A stretch of DNA of 64,000 nucleotides from Deltaproteobacteria bacterium. GTDB lineage: Bacteria; Desulfobacterota; Syntrophia; Syntrophales; UBA2192. The stretch spans positions 1 through 64,000 of the forward strand of contig JAAYEC010000022.1 of assembly GCA_012728915.1 (NCBI GenBank), read 5' to 3'. The notes beneath the pieces were generated by a model, which saw nothing but the letters and a program-made list of their open reading frames with translations, was not told the origin of the DNA and did no database searches. Positions 41,409-49,381 of the stretch are shown here, in pieces. A program made the translations under genes and the position numbers. Each line of letters starts with the position of its first letter. The stretch's first letter is position 1.

Positions 41409-41969
41409 ATGGACTTCCTCTCCATTTTTCTGATCGCCGTCGGTCTCGGGATGGACGCCCTCAGTGTGGCGGTCGCCACGGGCGCCGTGCTCGGGAGGCC
41501 TTCCGGGGCGGCCGTTTTCCGCATGTCCTTCGCCTTCGGGTTTTTCCAGTTCGCCATGCCCCTGGCCGGCTGGTCGGCCGGCAGGACGGTCTCGAGTCTC
41601 ATAGAATCCTTCGACCACTGGGTGGCCTTCGGGCTCCTGGTCCTCATCGGTGGCAGGATGATCGTGGAGGCCCTGCGGGACGACGGGGCGGGCAGGACCA
41701 CGGCGGCCGATCCCACGCGGGGCTGGACCCTGCTGGTGCTCGCCGTCGCCACCAGCATCGATGCCCTGGCCGTGGGGTTGAGCCTGGCCCTGCTCGATGC
41801 GTCCATTCTGTATCCGAGCGTCGTGATCGGGGTCACGACCTTCGCCATGACTTGGGCGGGGATGGTGTTCGGTTCGAAGATCGGCGCTTTCCTCGGGAAG
41901 AAGGTCGAGATCGCGGGGGGATTCATCCTCATAGGGATCGGGATACGGATCCTCTGGGAGCACCTGTAA
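41409..41969 (+). CDS. mntP: Manganese efflux pump MntP
   Basis: The 186-residue membrane protein has six hydrophobic segments and two related halves: GLGMDALSVAVATGA near 13-27 and ATSIDALAVGLSLAL near 114-128, the two DA-motifs of the MntP (DUF204) family with a buried Asp in each. The pump exports Mn2+ across the inner membrane. It begins 18 bp after uvrC and may be co-transcribed with it. No yybP-ykoY riboswitch could be seen in the short gap. Confidence 0.92.
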   Translation: MDFLSIFLIAVGLGMDALSVAVATGAVLGRPSGAAVFRMSFAFGFFQFAMPLAGWSAGRTVSSLIESFDHWVAFGLLVLIGGRMIVEALRDDGAGRTTAADPTRGWTLLVLAVATSIDALAVGLSLALLDASILYPSVVIGVTTFAMTWAGMVFGSKIGAFLGKKVEIAGGFILIGIGIRILWEHL

Positions 41970-41984
41970 CCGCGCCCCGTCGTC

Positions 41985-42911
41985 CTACGGGATCTCCCCG
42001 ATCGCCCTGGCGATGTCTGCGGACCCCCTCACCACCGTTTTCCGGCCGCTGTCGAGGATCACGGCAGTCGGCGTCGAGCGGATCTTGTCCTCGGTCAGGT
42101 ATCCCGTCAGGAAATTGAACGTCGGCGCGGGGTCGTAGATCTTGTACGTGATGCCGCTCTTTTTCAGGTGCTCCTCCAGCTTTTCGCGCTCAGTGATATT
42201 CATGGCGGCGGCCAGGAAGAGGGCGTGGCGCACCTTGTTGGCGTAGTCGATGTCCTTCTTTTCGTTGAGCGCGTAGAGGAAGTAACGGACGTAAAGCGAC
42301 GTGTGCTGGTGGACCGGCGTGTCGACGAAGGTCACGCGGATCGAATTCTTCTTCACGAGGGCCGCGATCGGACCGGCGATCTCGGGGTCGAGCCTCGAGC
42401 AGGGGCCGCAGAAGTAGTCGCTGTAGAGACGCACGTGAATCCGGCCGTTTCCGAATACGGGCTTCAGGGGCTCTGCGGCAAAGGAGGGCGTCACCGACCC
42501 GTTGAAGAAGGCAACGAAGGCAAGGAGACCCAGGGCGGCGAAAATCCCGATGAGCCTGCGCCTGCCCCAGTCGAGGTTGATGGCGAAGAGAAGCAGCAGG
42601 ACGGCCCCGAAGGCAAGGCAGTAGGGACAGAAGACGTCGTGCCGCACCTGGAACCCGATGAGGAACGCCTCGGCCCCCGCGCCGGCCGACAGCAGAAAAA
42701 GCCTGTACTCCCGGAGGCCGAAGAGGCTGAATGCGACCAGCGTGCCCATGAAGAGGACCCCCAGGTATTTCAGATCGATCCCGAAGAGCGACCCCTGCAG
42801 GTAGGAGCAGGAGTCCCCGCAGTAGGCGTAGACGAACACCAGCACGATGCCGGCGAGGGCCAGCAGGATGTTGAACTTCTCTTTTCCCGAGAGGGCGCTT
42901 TTCATGACCAT
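41985..42911 (-). CDS. VKOR-like membrane domain fused to DsbA/thioredoxin-like domain
   Basis: From ATG 42911 the product has 308 residues. The first half has four or five membrane helices with VYAYCGDSCSYLQGS near the start and VFCPYCLAFG, the CxxC of vitamin-K-epoxide-reductase-like proteins. The second half is a periplasmic thioredoxin fold with YSDYFCGPCSRLDPEI (CGPC) and STPTAVILDSG (cis-Pro). Such fusions make and reoxidise disulfides in exported proteins in bacteria without DsbB. It is co-transcribed with the methyltransferase, whose stop is 26 bp upstream of the start. Confidence 0.82.
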   Translation of the reverse strand: MVMKSALSGKEKFNILLALAGIVLVFVYAYCGDSCSYLQGSLFGIDLKYLGVLFMGTLVAFSLFGLREYRLFLLSAGAGAEAFLIGFQVRHDVFCPYCLAFGAVLLLLFAINLDWGRRRLIGIFAALGLLAFVAFFNGSVTPSFAAEPLKPVFGNGRIHVRLYSDYFCGPCSRLDPEIAGPIAALVKKNSIRVTFVDTPVHQHTSLYVRYFLYALNEKKDIDYANKVRHALFLAAAMNITEREKLEEHLKKSGITYKIYDPAPTFNFLTGYLTEDKIRSTPTAVILDSGRKTVVRGSADIARAIGEIP

Positions 42912-42937
42912 GCGCTTAATCAAGATCCGTACCAACC

Positions 42938-43591
42938 TCACCTTTTCCGCAGGGTGACCTGGAGGAGTTTCCAAGGGAGCGGACCTTCCTCGAACTCCTC
43001 GATGTCGAGAATCTCGAACCCCCCGGCCAGGCTCTCCACCATGGACCGGTCGAAGTAGTGTACGACGAAACCGTTCATCTCGTAAAGATCCTCGCCGAGA
43101 AGGGTTCCCTTGCCGTAGTGGGCATCCCCCTTATGGCGGACCGTGTAGATGTTGAGCCCCCCCGGCCTGAGGACCCGGTGGATCTCCCCGTTGAGAGACT
43201 CGATCTCCGCCCGGCTGAAGGCCATGCAGTAGAGCATGTGAGAGAAGCAGCCGTCCACGGAGGCATCCGCGAAGGGAAGCGGCTTGCGCAGATCGTGGTA
43301 GACGGGCGTAATCATCTCCCCCAGGTCCGTCTTGACGCCCTTGTCGACAATCCCCCAGAGCCCGTTTTCGCTGTAATCAAGAGCATAGACCCGGAGACCC
43401 ATGCCCGCGAAGTAGATGGTGTCGCGGCCCTGCCCGGCGCCCAGCTCCAGGACGAGGCCGCCCTCTTCCCCCAGGAAGCGCGCCGCAGCCCTTTTCGCCG
43501 CGTTGCTCGGCTCAGCGCCGAAGAATTCCATCTCCGCGGCGTAAGCCCCGTCCCATTGTCCCTGCTGGCGGTCCAGTTCGTCCTGTCGCAT
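42938..43591 (-). CDS. Class I SAM-dependent methyltransferase
   Basis: The 217-residue protein has the SAM motif LVLELGAGQGRDTIYFAGMGL near residues 46-66, YALDYSENGL (motif II), HDLRKPLPFADASVD (acidic loop) and HRVLRPGGLNIYTVRH. It resembles the TehB/Methyltransf-11 group of small-molecule methyltransferases; the acceptor is not recognisable. The VKOR-like gene follows 26 bp later on the same strand. Confidence 0.85.
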   Translation of the reverse strand: MRQDELDRQQGQWDGAYAAEMEFFGAEPSNAAKRAAARFLGEEGGLVLELGAGQGRDTIYFAGMGLRVYALDYSENGLWGIVDKGVKTDLGEMITPVYHDLRKPLPFADASVDGCFSHMLYCMAFSRAEIESLNGEIHRVLRPGGLNIYTVRHKGDAHYGKGTLLGEDLYEMNGFVVHYFDRSMVESLAGGFEILDIEEFEEGPLPWKLLQVTLRKR

Positions 43592-43738
43592 GTCTCAATG
43601 CACCTATCACGCCCCGGTGCTTCCCGCAACCGGGGATGCCGCCTTTTCTGAACCGCTTGAGAAAAAAAGTCAAATGATTTCAGGAAGGGCATCGGGTCCT
43701 TTCGGGAAGAGGGTAAGGGGGATTCCCGGTCACCGTCC

Positions 43739-43782
43739 GTAAAAAAAGGGCCACCCGGTATCGGCCGGATGACCCTTGTTAA
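43739..43782 (-). terminator. Rho-independent terminator for the ZraP-like gene (minus strand)
   Basis: Read on the minus strand, AAGGGTCATCCGG pairs with CCGGGTGGCCCTT (two G-U pairs) and is followed by TTTTTTT. The plus-strand form would have two C-A mismatches, so it acts for the minus-strand gene ending at 43816. Confidence 0.8.
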
Positions 43783-43815
43783 GAGGGTGTGTCTGAAGAA
43801 GGCCTCGCGTTCCGA

Positions 43816-44349
43816 TTACCTCATTCCACCCATGCCCGGGCCCATGCCGGTGCCCAGTCTGTAACCCATGCCGGGACCTCTGCCCTGGCCCATGCCCCTG
43901 CCGGCGCCCGGCCCTTGTCCGAAGCATCGGCCCGCCGCCCGGTTCTGCTTGAGCAGTTCCTGCTGCTCCGGGGTGAGGGACTTGTATACGGCCCAGCGGT
44001 AATCGCTCTGCCTGTCATTGAGCTGGTCGCGCAGGGCCCTGACTTCCTTCTCCGCAGCCCGGATCTTTGCCTCGTCGGGGTTCCGTTCCAGCCAGAGGAG
44101 CCTCAGATCGCCCGCCCTGCTGTGATGCCGATCCTGGAGGGGCTTGATGTCCTTCAGGTATGCCGTCCGCATGTCGGCGAGTTTCGCCTGCTGCTCGGCC
44201 GTCAGGTTCAGGCCCCGAACGCTCGAAAGGTCGCACCCGTTGCAGATGCCGCCCCAGTGGCCTCTCCCGCCTCTGTGCATGGCGTCGGCCGGCACAACGA
44301 AGGCCGTAAGGAAAAGAACGGCAGTCATTACAATCATCAGTTTTTTCAT
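43816..44349 (-). CDS. zraP: Periplasmic ZraP/Spy-like metal-binding protein with Gly-Met-rich tail
   Basis: The start at 44349 follows AGGAGAGTG; the product has 177 residues and a signal peptide (MKKLMIVMTAVLFLTAFVVPADA). The mature part begins with a His/Gly/Cys-rich stretch (MHRGGRGHWGGICNGC), then helical LTAEQQAKLADMRTAYLKD and SLTPEQQELLKQNRAAG, and ends in a Gly-Met-Arg-rich tail of about 35 residues. These match ZraP: a periplasmic zinc-binding chaperone. It lies divergent from a sensor kinase and sigma-54 regulator pair, as zraP does in E. coli, with a strong sigma-54 promoter 44 bp upstream of the start. Confidence 0.85.
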   Translation of the reverse strand: MKKLMIVMTAVLFLTAFVVPADAMHRGGRGHWGGICNGCDLSSVRGLNLTAEQQAKLADMRTAYLKDIKPLQDRHHSRAGDLRLLWLERNPDEAKIRAAEKEVRALRDQLNDRQSDYRWAVYKSLTPEQQELLKQNRAAGRCFGQGPGAGRGMGQGRGPGMGYRLGTGMGPGMGGMR

Positions 44350-44392
44350 GGTGTCACTCTCCTGTGGAGTTGTTTTCTTGCATAGAGCATAA

Positions 44393-44409
44393 GGCAACGA
44401 CCGTGCCAC
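44393..44409 (-). promoter_or_regulatory. Sigma-54 promoter of the ZraP-like gene
   Basis: On the minus strand the sequence is GTGGCACGGTCGTTGCC, with GG and GC exactly 12 bases apart, a near-perfect TGGCACG-N4-TTGC -24/-12 element. The gene start is 44 bp downstream of the -12 element. Confidence 0.9.
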
Positions 44410-44511
44410 CGAGGCGGATTGATCATAAGGCATTAATAGTATTGGCTTTTATCAATATATTCTCTCGCCGGGAAAGAAAAAAGTGGCTACAATGTATCCG
44501 GTTGATGTATA

Positions 44512-44536
44512 CACATGGATACGTCGTATCCATGTG
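44512..44536. promoter_or_regulatory. 25-bp palindrome, likely ZraR-type upstream activator site
   Basis: Twelve-base arms CACATGGATACG (44512-44523) and CGTATCCATGTG (44525-44536) are perfect complements around a single T. The site lies about 105-130 bp upstream of the sigma-54 promoter for the divergent zraP-like gene, the usual place for an NtrC-family activator. A partial copy, ATGTATCC, lies near 44492. Confidence 0.75.
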
Positions 44537-44650
44537 ACGGGCTGAGGGCACGGGGGTAGGGCATATGGCAGGATAGATTGATGATTTTCAACCCCCCTTT
44601 CTTTACTGACAATAGGTGCAACCGTACCCGGTATTGCAGCGAGGTCGCCT

Positions 44651-46354
44651 GTGGGAACCGCTGACCGAAAACGAATATGGCTGCTGGTGCCGCCCTGGGT
44701 GATCCTTGGTGCCGTCGTGGTGCTGGTCCCTATTTTCATTTTCTTTACCTGGGAAAATGTCACGCGCCACAGGGACATGAGCACGAGGCTCCTCGTGGAG
44801 AAGGGGGAGGCCCTGATCCGCTCCTTCGAGGCCGGTGCCAGGGCGGGCGAGGGGATGGCCTGGGGGAGCTTCCAGCTGCAGAAGCTGCTCGTCGAGACGG
44901 CCCAGCAGCCCGGGGTGGACTACCTCGTCATCACCGACACGGAGGGGCGGATCCTTGCGGACAGCGACCCCGGGATGGTCGGGGGGTTCTACGGGACGGA
45001 GCTGGACCTCGAGGCCGTATACCGGCAGAAGAGCGTCGGCTGGAGGGTCATGAATCTCGACAGCGGGCCGGATACCTTCGAGGTCTACCGCCGGTTTGCC
45101 CCCCGGGAGGAGCCGTACGGGGGCCTTGAGGGGAAGGGCCGTGAGGGGTCCTATGTGATCTTCGTCGGCCTGGACATGGCGCCCGTTCAGGCCGCGCAGG
45201 CCCAGGATACGCGCAGCACGGTCATCACGGCCTCGGTGCTCCTGCTGCTCGGCATGGCCGGCATCGTCTCCCTGCTGATGGCCCTGGGATACCGCTCCGC
45301 CCGGGTTTCCCTGTCCAGGGTCAAGGCCCTCTCGGACAGCCTCGTCGAGCACATGCCCGTGGGACTCCTGGCCGTCGATCCGGGGGGACGCGTGATGGTT
45401 CTGAACGACTCGGCGGAAAAACTGTTCAGCTGCCGCGCGGCAGAGGCGATCGGCAAGCCGGCACAGGACATCCTTCCCCCCGAATGCCTGGAGTTGATGG
45501 GAGGGCTGACGCCGGAGCGGCCCATCGTCGAGAAAGAACTCGAATGTGCCCTCGGAAAAGGGCGGACGGTTCCCCTCGAAGCGGTCGCGGCGGTCCTGAA
45601 GGACGACGAGGGGGCGCTGATCGGCCGCATCGCCCTCTTCCGGGATCTCTCGGAACTGCAGCGCCTCCGCGGGGAGGTGGAACGCAGCCGGCGGCTCGCC
45701 GCCGTGGGGCGCCTCGCCGCCGTGGTGGCCCACGAGATCCGCAACCCGCTCAGCTCGATCAAGGGGTTTGCTACGTACTTCCGCCAGCGCTACTCGGCTG
45801 TGCCGGACGACGTCAAGGTGGCCGACATCCTGATCCAGGAGGTGGAGCGGCTCAACCGGGTCATCACGGAGCTGCTGGAATATTCCCATCCTCTTCCGCT
45901 CAGGCGGACGAAGGCGAGCCTGTCGGAGATTGTGCGGAACACCCTGGGCACGATCGAGAAGCAGGCGCAGGAGAAAGGCGTCGTTGTTCGAGCCGATCTG
46001 CCTGTCGACGTTCCCGAGGCCTTGATCGATGCCGACCGGATGACCCGGGTCTTCCTCAATCTTTTCCTCAATGCCATGGCCGCCATGGATGCGGGAGGGG
46101 TCCTTTCGGTGGCCGTGGCGAGCCTTGAGGGGCACACGATCAGGGCGACGGTATCGGACACGGGCGCGGGCATCCGCAAAGAGGACCTCGGCAGGGTCTT
46201 CGACCCCTATTTCACGACGAAGCCCTCGGGGACGGGGATTGGCCTTGCCATCGTGCAGCAGATCGTCGAGGCACACGGGGGCGAGATCGGGCTGGAGAGC
46301 GTGCCGGGGAAGGGGACGACGTTCACGATCCTTCTTCCCGCAGGCGGTGAGTAG
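44651..46354 (+). CDS. Membrane sensor histidine kinase with PAS domain, ZraS-like
   Basis: The 567-residue kinase from a GTG at 44651 has a transmembrane helix near 10-33, a periplasmic sensor domain of about 150 residues, a second helix near 194-216, a PAS domain (LVEHMPVGLLAVDPGGRVMVLND) and a kinase core: VVAHEIRNPLSSIKGFATYF (phospho-His near 362), NLFLNAMAAMDAGG and SDTGAGIRKEDLGRVFDPYF. It is 35 bp upstream of a sigma-54 response regulator and divergent from the ZraP-like gene, as in zraP/zraSR. It likely senses metal or envelope stress. Confidence 0.87.
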   Translation: MGTADRKRIWLLVPPWVILGAVVVLVPIFIFFTWENVTRHRDMSTRLLVEKGEALIRSFEAGARAGEGMAWGSFQLQKLLVETAQQPGVDYLVITDTEGRILADSDPGMVGGFYGTELDLEAVYRQKSVGWRVMNLDSGPDTFEVYRRFAPREEPYGGLEGKGREGSYVIFVGLDMAPVQAAQAQDTRSTVITASVLLLLGMAGIVSLLMALGYRSARVSLSRVKALSDSLVEHMPVGLLAVDPGGRVMVLNDSAEKLFSCRAAEAIGKPAQDILPPECLELMGGLTPERPIVEKELECALGKGRTVPLEAVAAVLKDDEGALIGRIALFRDLSELQRLRGEVERSRRLAAVGRLAAVVAHEIRNPLSSIKGFATYFRQRYSAVPDDVKVADILIQEVERLNRVITELLEYSHPLPLRRTKASLSEIVRNTLGTIEKQAQEKGVVVRADLPVDVPEALIDADRMTRVFLNLFLNAMAAMDAGGVLSVAVASLEGHTIRATVSDTGAGIRKEDLGRVFDPYFTTKPSGTGIGLAIVQQIVEAHGGEIGLESVPGKGTTFTILLPAGGE

Positions 46355-46388
46355 CGGGCTAAACGGATTCCAGGGCAGGACGGGCAGG

Positions 46389-47747
46389 ATGAACAAAAAG
46401 AACACGATTCTGGTTGTCGATGATGACTATGCCCACCGGACCATGCTGAAGACGCTGATCACCGGGTGGGGCTATGATGTCCGCGAGGCCGACGACGGGG
46501 CGGCGGCCGTCGAGGCCGTCGGGAAAGAGCCTCTCGACCTGGTGCTCATGGATATCCGGATGGCCCGCGTATCGGGCATCGAGGCCCTCGAGGGGATCCG
46601 CAAGTTCAACCCCGCCCTGCCCGTCATTCTCATGACGGCCTACGCCTCCGTGGAGACGGCCGTGGAGGCGCTCAAGAAGGGCGCCTACGACTACCTGACC
46701 AAACCCCTCGACTTCGACGAGCTGCGGCTTGCCCTGGAGCGGGCCCTCGAGCACAGGCACCTCAGGGAGGAGAACCGCATGCTCCGCGAGAGCCTGGGCG
46801 CCCGCTTCGACCGGGGCAGCCTCATCGGCCGCAGCGCGGCCATGACGAGGCTCCTGGACCTGGTGGCCCAGGTGGCCCCCTCGGAGGCGACGGTGCTCGT
46901 CACGGGCGAGTCGGGCACGGGCAAGGAGATGATCGCCGGGGCCATTCACACCAACAGCCCCCGCAAGAGCGGCCCCTTCATCCGCATCAACTGCGCCGCC
47001 ATCACGGAGACGCTGCTGGAATCGGAGCTCTTCGGCCACGAAAAGGGCTCCTTCACCGGCGCCGACCGGCGGAAGGAAGGCAAGTTCCGCCTGGCCGACC
47101 GGGGGACGATATTCCTGGACGAAGTCAGCGAGATGTCGCTGGGCATGCAGGTGAAGCTCCTGCGAGTCCTGCAGGAGCGGGAGTTCTCCCGCGTGGGCGG
47201 CGAGGAGGTGATCCGCGTCGACGTGCGCGTGATCGCCGCCACCAACCGCGATCTGCTGAGGGCCGTGGCGGAAGGCCGGTTCCGGGAGGACCTCTACTAC
47301 CGGCTCAACGTGGTGAACCTCCGCGTGCCCGCGCTCCGGGAACGCCGGGAGGACATCCCGCTGCTGGCCCAGCACTTCCTGAAGATCTTCGCGGAGCGGA
47401 ACCGAAAGGCGCTGAAGGGGTTCACGCCCCGGGCCATGGACCGCCTGCTGCGCTATTCCTGGCCGGGGAACGTCCGCGAGCTGATGAACACGGTCGAGCG
47501 GGGCGTCGTCCTTTGCCGGGGCGACGTCCTCGACGAGCAGGACGTGGCGCCCGTGCTCGAGGCCGAGGTTCCGCAGGCGGCCGCGGCTGTCCCCGCCGCC
47601 GCAGGCGCATCCCTGGAAGATGTGGAAAAGATTACGATCCTGAAAACCCTCGACGAGGCGGGCGGCAACAAGAGCGAGGCGGCCCGCCGCCTGGGCATCA
47701 CCCGCCGCACCCTGCACCTCAAGCTCAAGAAGTACGGCCTCATGTAA
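46389..47747 (+). CDS. Sigma-54-dependent response regulator, ZraR-like
   Basis: The start is ATG 46389 (MNKKNTILVVDDDYAHR), giving 452 residues; an upstream open frame overlaps the kinase gene and has no coding support. It has a receiver (LVLMDIRMARVSG, phospho-Asp near 54; LMTAYASVETAVEALKKGA), an AAA+ domain (Walker A GESGTGKE, GSFTGA loop, SWPGNVRELMN) and a Fis-type helix-turn-helix (NKSEAARRLGITRRTLHLKLKKYG). It should bind the palindrome at 44512-44536 and activate the zraP-like gene. Confidence 0.92.
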   Translation: MNKKNTILVVDDDYAHRTMLKTLITGWGYDVREADDGAAAVEAVGKEPLDLVLMDIRMARVSGIEALEGIRKFNPALPVILMTAYASVETAVEALKKGAYDYLTKPLDFDELRLALERALEHRHLREENRMLRESLGARFDRGSLIGRSAAMTRLLDLVAQVAPSEATVLVTGESGTGKEMIAGAIHTNSPRKSGPFIRINCAAITETLLESELFGHEKGSFTGADRRKEGKFRLADRGTIFLDEVSEMSLGMQVKLLRVLQEREFSRVGGEEVIRVDVRVIAATNRDLLRAVAEGRFREDLYYRLNVVNLRVPALRERREDIPLLAQHFLKIFAERNRKALKGFTPRAMDRLLRYSWPGNVRELMNTVERGVVLCRGDVLDEQDVAPVLEAEVPQAAAAVPAAAGASLEDVEKITILKTLDEAGGNKSEAARRLGITRRTLHLKLKKYGLM

Positions 47748-47768
47748 AAAATACCTTGCCGGGTAATA

Positions 47769-47798
47769 TTGACACCGCAGCTGTTTCATTGGTAATAT
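47769..47798 (+). promoter_or_regulatory. Strong sigma-70 promoter for the papain-like gene
   Basis: TTGACA (47769-47774) and TAATAT (47793-47798) are separated by 18 bases, near consensus. The transcribed gene starts at 47980, so the predicted 5-prime leader is about 175 bases long. Confidence 0.7.
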
Positions 47799-47979
47799 CA
47801 GTTGCAGTTTAGGGTCTTGTTGGAAGGGGCCAAGCCTTTCAGGCCCCATCCCCTTCCGTTCCCATTTCATATCGGTCGTCCGTCTCTCATTCCGTCACGC
47901 AGTAACCAGGCTAACCCGTCAGAGCGCGTTGCCAGTCCAACCCCCGATTCCCATTCAATGACAGCGAAAGGAGGATGCG

Positions 47980-48600
47980 ATGCAAAGGACAATGACAGCC
48001 TTATTGGTCTTGCTTGCGGGGATGCTCGTCGTCGGCTGCTGCAATCCCGGTCCTGTCACCAGCCTTCCCGTCACCCTGCACCCGCAGGAGACGGGCATGT
48101 GGTGCTGGGCCGCCAGCGGCCAGATGGTCATGCACTACCTGGGAAACGATGTTGCCCAGTGTACCCAGGCCAACAACCGGTTCGGGAGGACGGACTGCTG
48201 CACCATCGATCTCTGCCCGCCCCCCACGGAACCCGTGCCGGCGTGGCCAAACCCCTGCAAGTGCGTCTGCGGCGGCTGGCCGGAATTCGACAAATACGGG
48301 TTCACCTTCAGCCGGACCTCGAGTGCACCGCTTGGCTGGGACGATCTCAAGAAGCAGCTCTCGAACAATCCATACTGCAAGGGGAGACCCTTCGCCTTCA
48401 CCTGGAAATGGCCCGGGGGGGGCGGCCACATGATGGTCGCCAAGGGCTACATGGAGCTTGCGAGCGGACGATACGTCGTGATGCTCGATCCCTGGTCGCC
48501 CTGCGTGGGGGATGAGCGGATCATCACCTACGAATACTATGTCGATAGCCCGGGGCACCATACCCACTGGGACGACTTCTACGATGTCACAAGGAGGTAG
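47980..48600 (+). CDS. Exported papain-like cysteine protease (lipoprotein)
   Basis: The 206-residue protein starts 6 bp after AAAGGAGG and has a lipoprotein signal with cleavage at LVVGC. The mature part has the catalytic Cys in GMWCWAASGQMVMHY (near residue 42), a Cys-rich loop (TDCCTIDLCPPP, NPCKCVCGGW) and a His in GGGGHMMVAKGY, with an Asp in VVMLDPWSP: a Cys-His-Asp papain-like fold resembling the C39/C70-type (AvrRpt2-like) families. It is predicted to be membrane-tethered in the envelope and to cut peptides there. It is followed six bases later by a small secreted partner. Confidence 0.85.
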   Translation: MQRTMTALLVLLAGMLVVGCCNPGPVTSLPVTLHPQETGMWCWAASGQMVMHYLGNDVAQCTQANNRFGRTDCCTIDLCPPPTEPVPAWPNPCKCVCGGWPEFDKYGFTFSRTSSAPLGWDDLKKQLSNNPYCKGRPFAFTWKWPGGGGHMMVAKGYMELASGRYVVMLDPWSPCVGDERIITYEYYVDSPGHHTHWDDFYDVTRR

Positions 48601-48605
48601 AGATC

Positions 48606-49235
48606 ATGAGAAGCATGCTTGCGACGATAGTTGCCGTGCTGCTGCTGTCTGCGACGGCGATTGCACAGCCGGCGCCGGTGCAGCTAGAGCGAGGGGCGTC
48701 AGAGTCACTGGTTGCCTTCAAGGCCCTTGTGACGGCAAGGCAGAACTACAGGGAGATGGGGTTCGAGTCCTTGGCCGAACTGGACCGGATAGCTCCGGGG
48801 GTCCCGATGCAGGTCTTCATGGTGCCCCTCGATAAACTGCAGGGCTATCAGGCCGGGATGGCGTCCGAGCCCCTTCTCGTGGATACCCGGCATACCCTTT
48901 ATCCCGTCCTTGTCGATGCGCAGGTGCGCTCGTCCATCACGATGAGCGAGGTCGGGGGGAACTGGAAAGCGGTCGCCTTCGGGAGCCCGAAACTGATCCG
49001 TTCGCTCTCCGCGGCACGGGCCGCCGTCGCGTCCGCCGCCGGCGTTCCCGCAGCTTCCGTTTTCCTCATCGAGGTGCCCGCGCTCAATCTCCACGTGCTC
49101 GGCTGCCGGGCCGGGGGGACGACTATGGCGGCGGGGTTGAAGGATGACGGAGGCACGGCCCCCCTTCGGCCGCTGTCCGCCGTCCTTGCGGACCTCGTTC
49201 CCTATGCGAAGGCCCATGACGGCCTGCCTCGCTGA
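48606..49235 (+). CDS. Secreted protein of unknown function paired with the papain-like protease
   Basis: The 209-residue protein starts 5 bp after the protease stop and has a signal peptide (MLATIVAVLLLSATAIAQP). I do not recognise the mature domain. It contains LTARQNYREMG-like (VTARQNYREMGFESLAELDRI), VDTRHTLYPVLVDAQVRSSI and SEVGGNWKAVAFGSP, mixed alpha/beta, with one cysteine. The repeated pairing by position suggests it acts with the protease, as a propeptide-like partner, inhibitor or substrate; this is inference only. A hairpin terminator follows at 49291-49320. Confidence 0.6.
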   Translation: MRSMLATIVAVLLLSATAIAQPAPVQLERGASESLVAFKALVTARQNYREMGFESLAELDRIAPGVPMQVFMVPLDKLQGYQAGMASEPLLVDTRHTLYPVLVDAQVRSSITMSEVGGNWKAVAFGSPKLIRSLSAARAAVASAAGVPAASVFLIEVPALNLHVLGCRAGGTTMAAGLKDDGGTAPLRPLSAVLADLVPYAKAHDGLPR

Positions 49236-49290
49236 GGCGCTGGCGGATTCGGGACGGATACGCCGGGTGTAAGCAATCCATGAAACGAAA

Positions 49291-49320
49291 GGGGCCCCGT
49301 CCGCATCCGGACGGGGCCCC
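49291..49320. terminator. Strong hairpin terminator between convergent genes
   Basis: The arms GGGGCCCCGTCCG (49291-49303) and CGGACGGGGCCCC (49308-49320) enclose CATC. On the minus strand the stem is followed by TTTCGTTTC, so it is better suited to the minus-strand oxidoreductase gene ending at 49382. Confidence 0.7.
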
Positions 49321-49381
49321 CTGGTTAGGACGGATTCCGTTTCTTTCCCTGGACCCTTTCCCCGATACCCGAGCCCCTTCT

